NCBI GenBank assembly: GCA_040222875.1
Contig: JAVKCG010000005.1
Span: 1-64,000, forward strand
Direction of reading: 5' to 3'
Source: JAJCYL01 sp040222875
GTDB taxonomy: Bacteria; Bacteroidota; Bacteroidia; Cytophagales; Cyclobacteriaceae
DNA length: 64,000 nt
Shown here: positions 54,250 through 63,447 of the stretch, piece after piece
Position numbering within the stretch: the stretch's first letter is position 1
How the letters are laid out: each line of letters begins with the position of its first letter
Made by a program: the position numbers and the translations under genes
The notes under the pieces: generated by a model
What the model saw: only the letters and a program-made list of their open reading frames with translations
Told to the model about the DNA's origin: nothing
The model's database searches: none

Positions 54250-57200
54250 TTGAACTCAGCCCTTATTGTAACTATTTCCCACGGAACTAAGTCCAGGGAA
54301 TTGTTCACTTCGCTACCAATTTCCTCTAGTGGGCTGCTCAGGTAAACATTGGTTGGTTTCTTTGATCCCCAATTAACTTTTATACTGCTGGGAGAATCGC
54401 TGCTGTTGAAAAATCTGATCATCCAGGCATTACCTTCTGCACTGGGTTTGAAAGAAGTCACTATTACATCATCGCTGCCTGATAATGTAAAAGCAGAAGC
54501 GATGGGTTGAGAGTCTTTATGGGTTGCAACTGCAAGCATTGGGGTCGACTCTTCAATCCCGGACCTTTTAGCTTCGGCAACCGAATACTGGCCATGTGGC
54601 CTTAAAGCATACCTGAATTTTATCATGCCCTCCTGGTAAGCTTTATAATTCACGAACCAGGCATTGTTCATCACCCACGAAAATAAACGCTGCGAGGGCT
54701 CATACTCTTTTAGCCATGGCCGGTTTTTCATGTCTTTCATCCAAAACTGACCATTCATATCACCTATTTCCCAAACCGGAGCATCCGGTGTTGTTAGCGT
54801 AATACCATAGCTTTCATTGGAAATGTCGATGAACCGCTGGACTGAGAAAAAGTTGAAATTCGCACCATTAAGTTGATTTTTTCCAGGCTCCAATACAGCC
54901 CATGGTATGTCAATCCTGACATCCCCATTCGGTACCGAAAAGGGAAATGAAAAGCGAACATTCTCATCATCAACCACCCTGATTTTATCAACCACATTTG
55001 TGATGCCCACGCGGTCAAGGCCATCTACCAATTCGATCTCCTGAGTGATGCCATTTGCACCAGCACCTGATGTTACCACCTCAATGGTTGATAGCAAGGG
55101 GCCGTTTTCCTTCACAGTAAATTTAGGACTGTGATTTTGGCTAAGGTTAGACTTTATTAAACCACTATACCAATAGGTGTTGAAGCCTACAGTATCTGAT
55201 GCATCTACAAAATCACTGCTAACGCCTACTTTTTTTAAGGAAGCGATCGCACCCGTTTCTTCATCAAGTTTTATGGTTATTTGATCATTGCTGATAGAGA
55301 TAGCCGTAGCTTCAACGGAACCTTTAGCTTCGGAATCCCCTTCTTTCAGCACATACATTTTAGATCCAAACGGCGGAACATCCCGGGCTACAAAAGCCAG
55401 CCCTCCACTGCTTAAAAGCTGGCTGTTGATTTCGTTGCCATCCCTATCAGTTATGGTATTGCCAGCTTTTTGCCACTCAGCTGGCAATTTGATCAAGCCG
55501 GTTCTTGGCCACGAAAGCGAATTTATAATTTGAAAAGCCTCAACAACTCTATCAGAGCTAACCTCAGCTAACGCAGATGAGATCATCTCATTAGCGGCGG
55601 CTTGAGCATCAAGTGTAAAGCCTTTTTTTACATCCCAGAGGCTTTTGGTGAACTCACTGTCAGGGTCGGATTTGCTGATATTCGCTCCCCATGTGTGTTC
55701 TGAAAATAGAACAATGTTTTTCCAGGCTTCATCAAATATATTCTTTGGGAATCCATCCGGATTCAACATTGACCACAAGGTTTCCGCCTGAATAAGGCGA
55801 TCTGCTGTAATTCGGTTAATGGCGGTTTCTTCGGCTGAAGAAGCAACCCCGTCTTCCCAGTAGGGGGTAAAATCGCCACTTGCCTCCGGAATTTGATCGG
55901 CATACTTTTCTTCAAAATCTGTCATCATTTCCATTGTGGTAGCAATCCGGAATTTGGGCCATTCATATTTTTCATTCCATTCTTTGAAGAAATCTGGCAT
56001 ATCCTCATCAGGAGGGCCATTGTCATTGCCGATGTTATAGCGCAGTTGTACTATGTCATAAGGGTATTTTTGATCTTCAAGTTCAGTGAGGAAATTGAGT
56101 ATTGGGGTTCCTCCTCGCCAGCTAATATTGCCAATCGACCATGAATGAAACCAACTGTAGCCATGTGAGCTCATCCAGAATAAGATTTTCTCTTTGCCGG
56201 AGGGTGACTTCCAGTAAAAAGGAACGTCTCCCCAGGCCCTGAAAGTATGGCCAACCTGGTAGCCTCCATTGGCCAATTGAGGCATATGGTTAGGGCCCAC
56301 AGATAAGTAGCGCATACCCATTTGGGCCATGCCTGGTACCAACCCCCAGGTGTAGCCAGGCACATCAGTGATCATAGCCGACTGGATGTCAAATCCGTAT
56401 TCTTTTGCCAATTGTGAGGCAAACTCGGTGTTCTTAAACATCTCCTCTTCTTTTTGGATGCCGGTCAAAACACTGCCATAAAGTGCGTCAATACCGATCA
56501 CCCCATCTTCATAAGCCTGGATAAATTTCTTCTTTCTTTCTGCACTAGCCTGCTTCAGATAACCATCAAGCACCCAACTAATCTCAGCATTCCATTTGTA
56601 GCGTGACCGCTCCGGATAATCTTTTGTTTTTTCGGCCAGGTCAATTGCCAGATCAAGGTTTTTCCATTGCAATTCGGCCACTTCTTGTTGCTTATGGGTA
56701 AACCCAATGTCAACATGGGAATGAGGGAGAAAATAAACCTCGAATTCCCTAACCGGGTTGAGTTCAACTTCTTTGCTCACTTTATCCTTTCCAGCAACTT
56801 CGATATCAAGGGTAACTACCTTTGTTTCTGTAACGGGTTCAAAAAGCACATAAACCTCGTTAAGGCCAGCTGATATATCAGATTCAGTTAACAAAGTTTG
56901 ATCCAGCGAAAACTCTGCTGTTGTGGGGTCTCCCATATGTGTTAGATCAACCTTGATGCTTTGTTTAGGGCCGCCTTCACTTTTAAGGATGGCTGGTTCA
57001 GCCATGATATCCAACGATTCGATTGCCGGATTTTGGATGGCCATGTAGTAATCAGTCGGGTTTGATTGGACTTCTTCAAATTTCAAGGAAACTGCCTTGC
57101 CCTTCTCATAATTAGCGACCGGAAGGTTAAGGATCATATATCCGAAAAGATCACCATTGGCTTTAGCTACAAGGGTATTGACAAAAGCAACCTGGGTTCC

Positions 57201-57620
57201 ATTATCAGAGGTGTGCTCCCAACTAGAAGGAGCATTGTTCGAGTGTGAATTAAATACCACTAATTCGGCACCGTTTATTGACATTCGATATTCGGACTGC
57301 TTCGATCCGGTGCTCTTTGATAAAGCACAATTCCAAATGAAGGTGATATACTCCTGATCGTAATCCTCCGGAATAATCTCGGTTTCCATTTCAAAAAATG
57401 GATATTTCCCGTTTTCGCCTACATAAAGAGAGATGTTACCATCATCAAGAAATGGAAAAAAGTCCAACTCAGTGCCTGAAACAACTTTGGCAAAACCCTG
57501 GTAGTGTCCTTCGCCATTCACCGGCCACGGATCTTCCAATTCGGTTATTTTCTGAGTGCATGATGATAAAAAATGGAATAATGGTAGGATAATAAATATC
57601 CGGAGAAATAAGTCCTTCAT
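54246..57620 (-). CDS. GH38 family alpha-mannosidase, lipoprotein
   Basis: GH38 enzymes are zinc-dependent retaining alpha-mannosidases. The 1124-residue precursor is a lipoprotein (FLSSC, C21) with about 270 residues of extra N-terminal beta domains before the catalytic part. The zinc site begins with HSHVD (H302 and D304), the nucleophile is D419 in ITDVPGYTWG, and further metal-site residues lie in SEHTWGAN. Beta-sandwich domains follow. Surface or periplasmic anchoring distinguishes it from cytoplasmic GH38 enzymes. With GH92 it points to a mannose-rich glycan. It is transcribed with the unknown gene at 53245 and diverges from a DUF4185-like gene. Confidence 0.88.
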   Translation of the reverse strand: MKDLFLRIFIILPLFHFLSSCTQKITELEDPWPVNGEGHYQGFAKVVSGTELDFFPFLDDGNISLYVGENGKYPFFEMETEIIPEDYDQEYITFIWNCALSKSTGSKQSEYRMSINGAELVVFNSHSNNAPSSWEHTSDNGTQVAFVNTLVAKANGDLFGYMILNLPVANYEKGKAVSLKFEEVQSNPTDYYMAIQNPAIESLDIMAEPAILKSEGGPKQSIKVDLTHMGDPTTAEFSLDQTLLTESDISAGLNEVYVLFEPVTETKVVTLDIEVAGKDKVSKEVELNPVREFEVYFLPHSHVDIGFTHKQQEVAELQWKNLDLAIDLAEKTKDYPERSRYKWNAEISWVLDGYLKQASAERKKKFIQAYEDGVIGIDALYGSVLTGIQKEEEMFKNTEFASQLAKEYGFDIQSAMITDVPGYTWGLVPGMAQMGMRYLSVGPNHMPQLANGGYQVGHTFRAWGDVPFYWKSPSGKEKILFWMSSHGYSWFHSWSIGNISWRGGTPILNFLTELEDQKYPYDIVQLRYNIGNDNGPPDEDMPDFFKEWNEKYEWPKFRIATTMEMMTDFEEKYADQIPEASGDFTPYWEDGVASSAEETAINRITADRLIQAETLWSMLNPDGFPKNIFDEAWKNIVLFSEHTWGANISKSDPDSEFTKSLWDVKKGFTLDAQAAANEMISSALAEVSSDRVVEAFQIINSLSWPRTGLIKLPAEWQKAGNTITDRDGNEINSQLLSSGGLAFVARDVPPFGSKMYVLKEGDSEAKGSVEATAISISNDQITIKLDEETGAIASLKKVGVSSDFVDASDTVGFNTYWYSGLIKSNLSQNHSPKFTVKENGPLLSTIEVVTSGAGANGITQEIELVDGLDRVGITNVVDKIRVVDDENVRFSFPFSVPNGDVRIDIPWAVLEPGKNQLNGANFNFFSVQRFIDISNESYGITLTTPDAPVWEIGDMNGQFWMKDMKNRPWLKEYEPSQRLFSWVMNNAWFVNYKAYQEGMIKFRYALRPHGQYSVAEAKRSGIEESTPMLAVATHKDSQPIASAFTLSGSDDVIVTSFKPSAEGNAWMIRFFNSSDSPSSIKVNWGSKKPTNVYLSSPLEEIGSEVNNSLDLVPWEIVTIRAEFK

Positions 57621-57675
57621 GGGCTTGAATTGTATTTGTAGAAAGAATTTTGGTATTCATAAACTATACAAATAA

Positions 57676-59910
57676 GTGCCATCAGTGAACTACTATAATT
57701 ACACACGATCTGCAATCCTGGGTTTTGTTGCATTGCTGATGGTCAATATTAGTTGTGATGATGTCGGATCGGAAAAGGCTTTCTCTATTCAGGTGGTTGA
57801 TCAGGAAACTGGCCGGGGAATCCCACTGGTCAAATTGATTATCATGTCTCGAAATACTTATTGGACGGACAGCCGCGGAATGATTGCTTTTAATGAACCG
57901 GGTATGATGGATCGTGATGTTTACTTCACAATCGAAAGTGATGGTTATGAGTATCCGGCCTCGTTTGATGGGAGAAGAAATGTGGTTCTAAAAACTGAAA
58001 GAGGAGGGTCAGCGATCATAGAAATGACGCGTACCCAACCCGCAGAAAGGTTGTACAGGCTAACGGGGCTGGGAATTTATAAAGACAGCAAACTGCTTGG
58101 GTTAGAGACCCCAGTAAATCATCCAAATATCAATGCGGGGGTTTTAGGTCAGGATTCGCAGTTGGGTGTGCCCTACAATGGTAAATACATCTGGATTTGG
58201 GGAGATACCTTTCTGCCGCCGAGGTACATTGGCAATTTTGCTGTTTCTGCAGCCACTTCAGATTATCAGGAAAACGGAGGCCTTGACCCTGAATTTGGAA
58301 TCAATTATACCTACTTCACAGACAGTGTTGGCAACTCAAAACCCATGATCGATCCGTTAGGGCCAGGCTATGTCTGGTTTGATTGGTTAATGACCGTAGA
58401 TCATGGTGGAAAGGAAAAATTACTGGCGAAATTTGGCAGGGTAAACGCCTATTGGCAAAACCTGGAACGTGGCATCGCAGTGTTCAATGATGAGAAGGAA
58501 GTTTTTGAGCGGGTTGCTGAAACACCCCAATGGAAGGACGAGTTTACCACCATGGGACATCCATTCAAGGGAGTAATTGACGGAACGGAATACCACTATA
58601 CCACTTCGGAATTCAGATTTTCAAGAGTAAAGCGCTCATACCAGAACATACTAAGTCCGGAAAATTATGAATCATTTACATTTCTGAAGGAGGGCACAGA
58701 ATATGATCCGGATAATCCACAAATCGAGAGAGATGCTGATGGAAACCTGATATATGGCTGGAAAAAAGCCACTGCTGCCATTGATTACAAGCGTCAGCAG
58801 GAACTAATCAGCAACGGTATTATCCGTGAAGACGAAGGCTGGATTCAAATACGTGATGTCATCTCAGGAGAAAGGGAAATCATCAATCGTGGTTCATTTT
58901 TTTGGAATGAATATCGAAAGAAATGGATAATGATCGCCAGTGGTGAACCTCTGGGAGAGGTTTGGTATGCTGAGGCAGATACTCCGGTGGGGCCATGGGT
59001 TTACGCCACTAAAGTTGCCGATCACATTAACGCATTCTACAACCCCAAACAGCATAATTTTTTTGATAAAGAGGATGGCAGGGTGATTTTTTTTGAAGGG
59101 ACCTACACAAAAGGTTGGGGGGAAAACGGCTCCATTATTCCATACTATCATTACAACCAAATGATGTACAAACTACAACTTGATCGCCCTGAAGTTTGGC
59201 TGCCTGAACCGATCTATAGGTCTAACGAGGGATGGTCTTTCGGTGATGAAATCAGAGAAAGGGATGTGTGGAATTCAGTTGAAAAAGTGGATTTCTATGC
59301 GTATCCACCTGATAAAGACTCTAAAGAGCTGGTTGCCTTTTATAAAAATCAAGAGGGGCGCCTGACAACTACAAATTCAGGAAGCCCTTTGTTTTATGCA
59401 TTACCGCTTCAATGGGATGATTCCGAGAGATTCCTTGGTGAATGGTACAATGAGCTCAAAGGGTTTGAATTCTTTGAGTACTTTTTTAAGCTAAAATCAG
59501 GTCACAGCGGTCAAACAATTATGCTCCAATCATTACATGATGATTTTGAGATATCGAACTCAAAAATTGAAATGGATTCAGTGAGTTTTGAATTGGAGGT
59601 TTATAATCAACGTTACCAACTGTTTGGCAAAGTGAATCAGGGAAAGATAAATGGTCGTTGGAAATCCTTGCAAAACAATTTTCAAGGGGACTGGGAGGCT
59701 TTGATCTACAATGAAACCTGGTGGCCGAAGTACAGCAAGGATGTTGTACCACTTTACGAATTTATAATAGCTGGTCGGTATGAGTACTCAACTTCCTCTG
59801 AATTCAACGGAATGATGAGCGAAAAACCAGTTTGTATGGTTTGGAGCAATCCACATAATCAGCTAATTATTGATTCTGAGACAGAATCTATTACGGTGCC
59901 AACACAGTAA
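57676..59910 (+). CDS. Large DUF4185-like lipoprotein (paralog D)
   Basis: A 744-residue protein, probably a lipoprotein (MVNISC, C27). Residues 35-110 look like a carboxypeptidase-regulatory or Ig-like domain (FSIQVVDQETGRGIPLV). The main domain has GQDSQLGVPYNGKYIWIWGDTFLPP, the same kind of WxxGDT strand as paralogs A to C, and SGEPLGEVWYAEADTPVGPWVYA, as in five-bladed propellers. The tail after about residue 600 is a separate beta domain. No ATG start exists; GTG 57676 (or GTG 57685) begins the frame. The DUF4932-type gene follows 1 bp after its stop. Confidence 0.68.
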   Translation: MPSVNYYNYTRSAILGFVALLMVNISCDDVGSEKAFSIQVVDQETGRGIPLVKLIIMSRNTYWTDSRGMIAFNEPGMMDRDVYFTIESDGYEYPASFDGRRNVVLKTERGGSAIIEMTRTQPAERLYRLTGLGIYKDSKLLGLETPVNHPNINAGVLGQDSQLGVPYNGKYIWIWGDTFLPPRYIGNFAVSAATSDYQENGGLDPEFGINYTYFTDSVGNSKPMIDPLGPGYVWFDWLMTVDHGGKEKLLAKFGRVNAYWQNLERGIAVFNDEKEVFERVAETPQWKDEFTTMGHPFKGVIDGTEYHYTTSEFRFSRVKRSYQNILSPENYESFTFLKEGTEYDPDNPQIERDADGNLIYGWKKATAAIDYKRQQELISNGIIREDEGWIQIRDVISGEREIINRGSFFWNEYRKKWIMIASGEPLGEVWYAEADTPVGPWVYATKVADHINAFYNPKQHNFFDKEDGRVIFFEGTYTKGWGENGSIIPYYHYNQMMYKLQLDRPEVWLPEPIYRSNEGWSFGDEIRERDVWNSVEKVDFYAYPPDKDSKELVAFYKNQEGRLTTTNSGSPLFYALPLQWDDSERFLGEWYNELKGFEFFEYFFKLKSGHSGQTIMLQSLHDDFEISNSKIEMDSVSFELEVYNQRYQLFGKVNQGKINGRWKSLQNNFQGDWEALIYNETWWPKYSKDVVPLYEFIIAGRYEYSTSSEFNGMMSEKPVCMVWSNPHNQLIIDSETESITVPTQ

Positions 59911-59911
59911 A

Positions 59912-61006
59912 ATGAGAACAATTCCAATTTTAGCTGTTTTGATAATTCCCTTTATGCTTTCTTGTAGACCTACAGAAGAATCGAAAAGGGAAATAATAGT
60001 TAGGTCGGACAAAAATCTTGAAGTCCTCTTTACTGTTTACAATCAAATTTGGACCCCATTCCTGGACCCAAATGTTTCGAATCGCATGCTTGAACACAGC
60101 AAGCTAATGCAGCAAAATCATCAAGAATTTGTTGAGTTTAATGATCATAAGGCAATTGAACTAACCGAGAAAATATTAGGAAGAAGTGGTACGGATTTCT
60201 TTTTACTGGCGTTTTTTTATGACGAGTTCCCCAAGGTAAAACGAATAAAAGAGATTCCCGATCGGATTTTAAAAGATATCAATCAGGACACAGATTCAGC
60301 TTTATTTGAGATAGAAAAGCTGATGCAAGAAATCTCAGTTTTTTATATGGAATCGAATTTCGAAGCTTTCTATGAAAGGAACCAGTATGTCTACAATAAA
60401 GCAATAGATGAAGTTACCAAAAACCTTCCGGGCCCTGATTTCATTCCATTTATGGAATCATATTTTGGACATAAATTTAAGAGTTACAACTTCCTCATTT
60501 TGCCATTTTTCAAATCTGAATTTGGGATGGCATTTCCAGCGAATCATGGATCAGATAGCTATTGCCTCGTTTCGTCATTTGAGCCGGCCAAATTAGATAG
60601 TAACAATCAGGTAGTTTATGTCGGTTATGATAGCCCCCAGGAAATTCTTGAATGGGTAACTCATGAATATGCGCATAACTTTTTCAATCCACCCCTATTT
60701 CAACCTGAGAATGTTGAGAAATTGGATACGTATGGTTATCTCTTCCAACCGATCAAAGGAAGTCCCCAAATAGCCAATTGGGCCTCAATGTTTGCTGAAC
60801 ATTTGGCTGTCGCATTTGAAGTGAGAGCCGCAGATTTAATCGGAGATTCGGTGAGGGTCGAACAGTTAATGGATAGTCATAAAGATTGGCCTTACATAAG
60901 TCATTTCGTCCAGCAACTTAGAATCTATGAAAATAACCGATCAAAGTATAAAGACATTGATTCGTTTATCCCTTCCCTAATTGATTCTTTGAAGAATCTA
61001 GATTAG
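59912..61006 (+). CDS. DUF4932-like lipoprotein with HExxH zinc-protease motif
   Basis: A 364-residue lipoprotein (FMLSC, C18). It resembles DUF4932 proteins: FTVYNQIWTPF near the N-terminus, and in the C-terminal half the motif HEYAH (H251, E252, H255) of zinc metallopeptidases, followed at a suitable distance by MFAEHLAVAFE, which may supply the third ligand. The substrate is unknown. The ATG at 59912 follows the stop of the upstream DUF4185-like gene by 1 bp and gives a clean signal peptide. The gene ends tail to tail with the enolase-like gene. Confidence 0.7.
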   Translation: MRTIPILAVLIIPFMLSCRPTEESKREIIVRSDKNLEVLFTVYNQIWTPFLDPNVSNRMLEHSKLMQQNHQEFVEFNDHKAIELTEKILGRSGTDFFLLAFFYDEFPKVKRIKEIPDRILKDINQDTDSALFEIEKLMQEISVFYMESNFEAFYERNQYVYNKAIDEVTKNLPGPDFIPFMESYFGHKFKSYNFLILPFFKSEFGMAFPANHGSDSYCLVSSFEPAKLDSNNQVVYVGYDSPQEILEWVTHEYAHNFFNPPLFQPENVEKLDTYGYLFQPIKGSPQIANWASMFAEHLAVAFEVRAADLIGDSVRVEQLMDSHKDWPYISHFVQQLRIYENNRSKYKDIDSFIPSLIDSLKNLD

Positions 61007-62277
61007 TTCTCTCTATTATTGGGCCACTTATTTATAGAACAGCCGATCTCCCTTTCTATTTCCAGAAGCCGATTGTATTTCGCCAACCTTTCAGATTGAG
61101 TGATAGAACCGATCTTGATCTGGTCACCCTGCCAACCGACTGCCAAATCAGCCAGCCAATCGTCTTCTGTTTCACCGCTTCTGGCGCTTACTGTTACGTT
61201 CCACCCTGCCTTCCTGGCTAGCTTAAAAGCTTGAAGAGCCTCCGTCAGCGTTCCAATCTGGTTAACTTTAAGTAGTAATGAATTGGCCGAATCTTCGTCA
61301 ATCGCCCTATGGATTCTTTCTGGATTGGTACACAAGAAATCATCGCCCAACACTAAGCTACTACCTTCTATCCTCGATTTTAATACCGGCCAGTTTTCCC
61401 AATCGTCTTCAGCCAACCCGTCTTCGAGGCTTACTATAGGGTATTTGGATACCCAACGGGACAATACATCAATCATTTCTGCCGGAGTTAGTTCAGCGCT
61501 GTCAAGTTTGTATCTGCCATTATTATAAAAATGACTTGAGGCTACGTCCAGTGCTAGCATAACATCCTCGCCAGGAACAAAACCAGCCATTTCGATTGCC
61601 TTGATGGCATCTTCGAACATATCTTCTATATTAGTGAATGGTGGTGCCAATCCACCTTCATCAGCGCTAAGCGCCCTCACTCCGTACTTTTGATCACAAA
61701 TATCTGCGGCTGATTGATAAACCCTGTAGGCGCAGTCCATCACTTCGATAGTAGTTTGCTGAGTCGGCACTATCAACAAATCCTGGATGGCTACTTGTCC
61801 ACCAGCATGCTTCCCGCCGCTGAACAAATTGATAGTTGGCCGCGGCATATATTGGGTTGATACCTCTGCCAGCTGTGCAAAATATTGATGCAATTCCTGC
61901 CCTTTCATCTGCGCTTTTGCCCTTGCATAAGCCAGCGAAACAGCCAGGATGGCGTTTGCCCCTAGCCGTGACTTGTTAATAGTGCCATCCAGTGCTATTA
62001 GGGCCTCATCTAACTCTTGTTGAGAATAAACTACCTTACCGGTGAGGTGCCGATTTATTGCTGAATTGACATTCTGCACTGCTTTGAGACAACCCAAACC
62101 ATTAAATCTGCTGTCACCGTCCCTTAGTTCATTGGCTTCGGCTTTTCCGGTCGAAGCCCCTGATGGCACCGATGCAACGCCTGTTTGCCCCGACCTTAGT
62201 TGACAGTACGCTTTTACAGTTGGCCTACCACGGCTATCGAGTATCTCAAGGGCCCATATTTTTTTTATTTCACTCAT
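61003..62277 (-). CDS. Enolase family protein, atypical (His to Ala in SHRSGETED)
   Basis: Enolase converts 2-phosphoglycerate to PEP. The 424-residue protein is full length and keeps most active-site residues: H157, E207 (ADEGG), metal ligands D244, E285 and D312, the base K337, phosphate-binding R366 and S367, and K388. The motif usually read SHRSGETED is SARSGETED (A365), so one histidine conserved in housekeeping enolases is missing. Other departures include SGGKHAGG for the usual NGGEHADN. The gene overlaps by 8 bp a kinase gene upstream. I infer a paralog serving a special pathway, but it could be the only enolase of the strain. Confidence 0.8.
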   Translation of the reverse strand: MSEIKKIWALEILDSRGRPTVKAYCQLRSGQTGVASVPSGASTGKAEANELRDGDSRFNGLGCLKAVQNVNSAINRHLTGKVVYSQQELDEALIALDGTINKSRLGANAILAVSLAYARAKAQMKGQELHQYFAQLAEVSTQYMPRPTINLFSGGKHAGGQVAIQDLLIVPTQQTTIEVMDCAYRVYQSAADICDQKYGVRALSADEGGLAPPFTNIEDMFEDAIKAIEMAGFVPGEDVMLALDVASSHFYNNGRYKLDSAELTPAEMIDVLSRWVSKYPIVSLEDGLAEDDWENWPVLKSRIEGSSLVLGDDFLCTNPERIHRAIDEDSANSLLLKVNQIGTLTEALQAFKLARKAGWNVTVSARSGETEDDWLADLAVGWQGDQIKIGSITQSERLAKYNRLLEIEREIGCSINKWPNNREN

Positions 62278-63283
62278 TAATTAATTCTTTAAAAGCTGTT
62301 AATAGATTTTCCACGGAGTCCGGTTCATCTTGTATCAAGCTTAAGCAGATGATCTTTTGTTTTTCACGCTCATCAGCTGTTAGATATTCCAGTTGCGATA
62401 GCCCACAAACCCTGGCGAGACAGCAACCAATGGTGTGCCGAACCACTCGTTTTTGTTGTGTTAAGGTTAGCTGAACTTTTGTGGCATAACTGCGATAAAA
62501 ATCAAGCGCTGCTATCAAGAAAGAATCCCGATGATTCGGGATATGATGGGCTTTGCTGAGCAAATGAGTTATGAAAAATCCCAGATCAAAAGTTCCATCT
62601 CCAAAGTGGATGACTTCATGGTCAAGAAGGATCAATTTATCGTCTTTTACCAGCAAATTCTTTGGGCTAAAATCGCCGTGGACAAGGGTGAATTTGCCTT
62701 CTTTAGTTTCTTTAATCAGTTCCTTGAAGAAAGTAGCAGATTTGGGTACGGCCTTCACACACTCCACATAATAAGGTTCGATTCTCAACGTATGAAAAAA
62801 GTGATCGTCTTGGAAGAGTTCTGGCAATTCTTGCTGATTTTCCAATGCACTTCGATGAATACTTCCTAACAGTGTTCCTGCCTGCACAAAGTAATCTTTA
62901 TGTGGTTCTTCGGCTAATAAAAGATCTTTCAGGTTTTGAAAAGGCGGATCGATTGCCTCCATGCCCAAAAGATGGTGTTGCTGGTCTTCAAAAATCAATT
63001 TCGGGACAGTGTTTGGTGGCGCATACTTTTCAAACCACTTCATAGCTTCCGCTTCGCGGTGAACCCGCTCAGGTTTACTATACCAGTCTCCCGGTACCCT
63101 CAGTTTTTCAAGTGCTTGTTTTAATACCCAGTCAGATTGATCGGTGAATTGTAACAAAACGGTTTTGTTTGATACACCGCCTTTAAGAATCTCCATTCTT
63201 ACTTTTTGATCCCTTGTCAAAAAATTGTGGTTCAACAGATATTCAATCAAATGGTGGCGGTTTTCTATGTCAACCGAAGGCAT
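62270..63283 (-). CDS. APH-fold small-molecule kinase, MTR-kinase-like
   Basis: A 337-residue cytoplasmic kinase of the aminoglycoside phosphotransferase/choline kinase fold. The catalytic loop is VHGDFSPKNLLV (Brenner motif with catalytic Asp and Asn) followed by LLDHEVIHFGDGTFDLGF for magnesium binding, and the N-lobe has the nucleotide Lys in WVLKQAL. The GDFSPKNLL version is typical of methylthioribose-kinase-like proteins. The partner enolase overlaps its end by 8 bp, and no methionine-salvage gene is near. A role in phosphorylating a three-carbon acid or similar substrate for the enolase is inferred. Confidence 0.75.
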   Translation of the reverse strand: MPSVDIENRHHLIEYLLNHNFLTRDQKVRMEILKGGVSNKTVLLQFTDQSDWVLKQALEKLRVPGDWYSKPERVHREAEAMKWFEKYAPPNTVPKLIFEDQQHHLLGMEAIDPPFQNLKDLLLAEEPHKDYFVQAGTLLGSIHRSALENQQELPELFQDDHFFHTLRIEPYYVECVKAVPKSATFFKELIKETKEGKFTLVHGDFSPKNLLVKDDKLILLDHEVIHFGDGTFDLGFFITHLLSKAHHIPNHRDSFLIAALDFYRSYATKVQLTLTQQKRVVRHTIGCCLARVCGLSQLEYLTADEREKQKIICLSLIQDEPDSVENLLTAFKELINE

Positions 63284-63404
63284 TATAAGGAGGAAAAGCT
63301 TTGATCACACTTATATATACAAAGTGAATCGGGGATGGGGCTATTCGAAGACTATTAACCTGTTGATTTAGAAACTTTCGAAGGATTAGTAACCTCCTTT
63401 TAAA

Positions 63405-63438
63405 CAAAAAAAGCAGTTACAAATTAATGCAACTGCTT
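63405..63438 (-). terminator. Intrinsic terminator downstream of tRNA-His
   Basis: AAGCAGTT (63411-63418) and AACTGCTT (63431-63438) form an 8-bp stem with a 12-nt loop. On the minus strand it is followed by seven U residues. It starts 10 bp past the tRNA 3' end. Confidence 0.7.
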
Positions 63439-63447
63439 GAAAACGAG

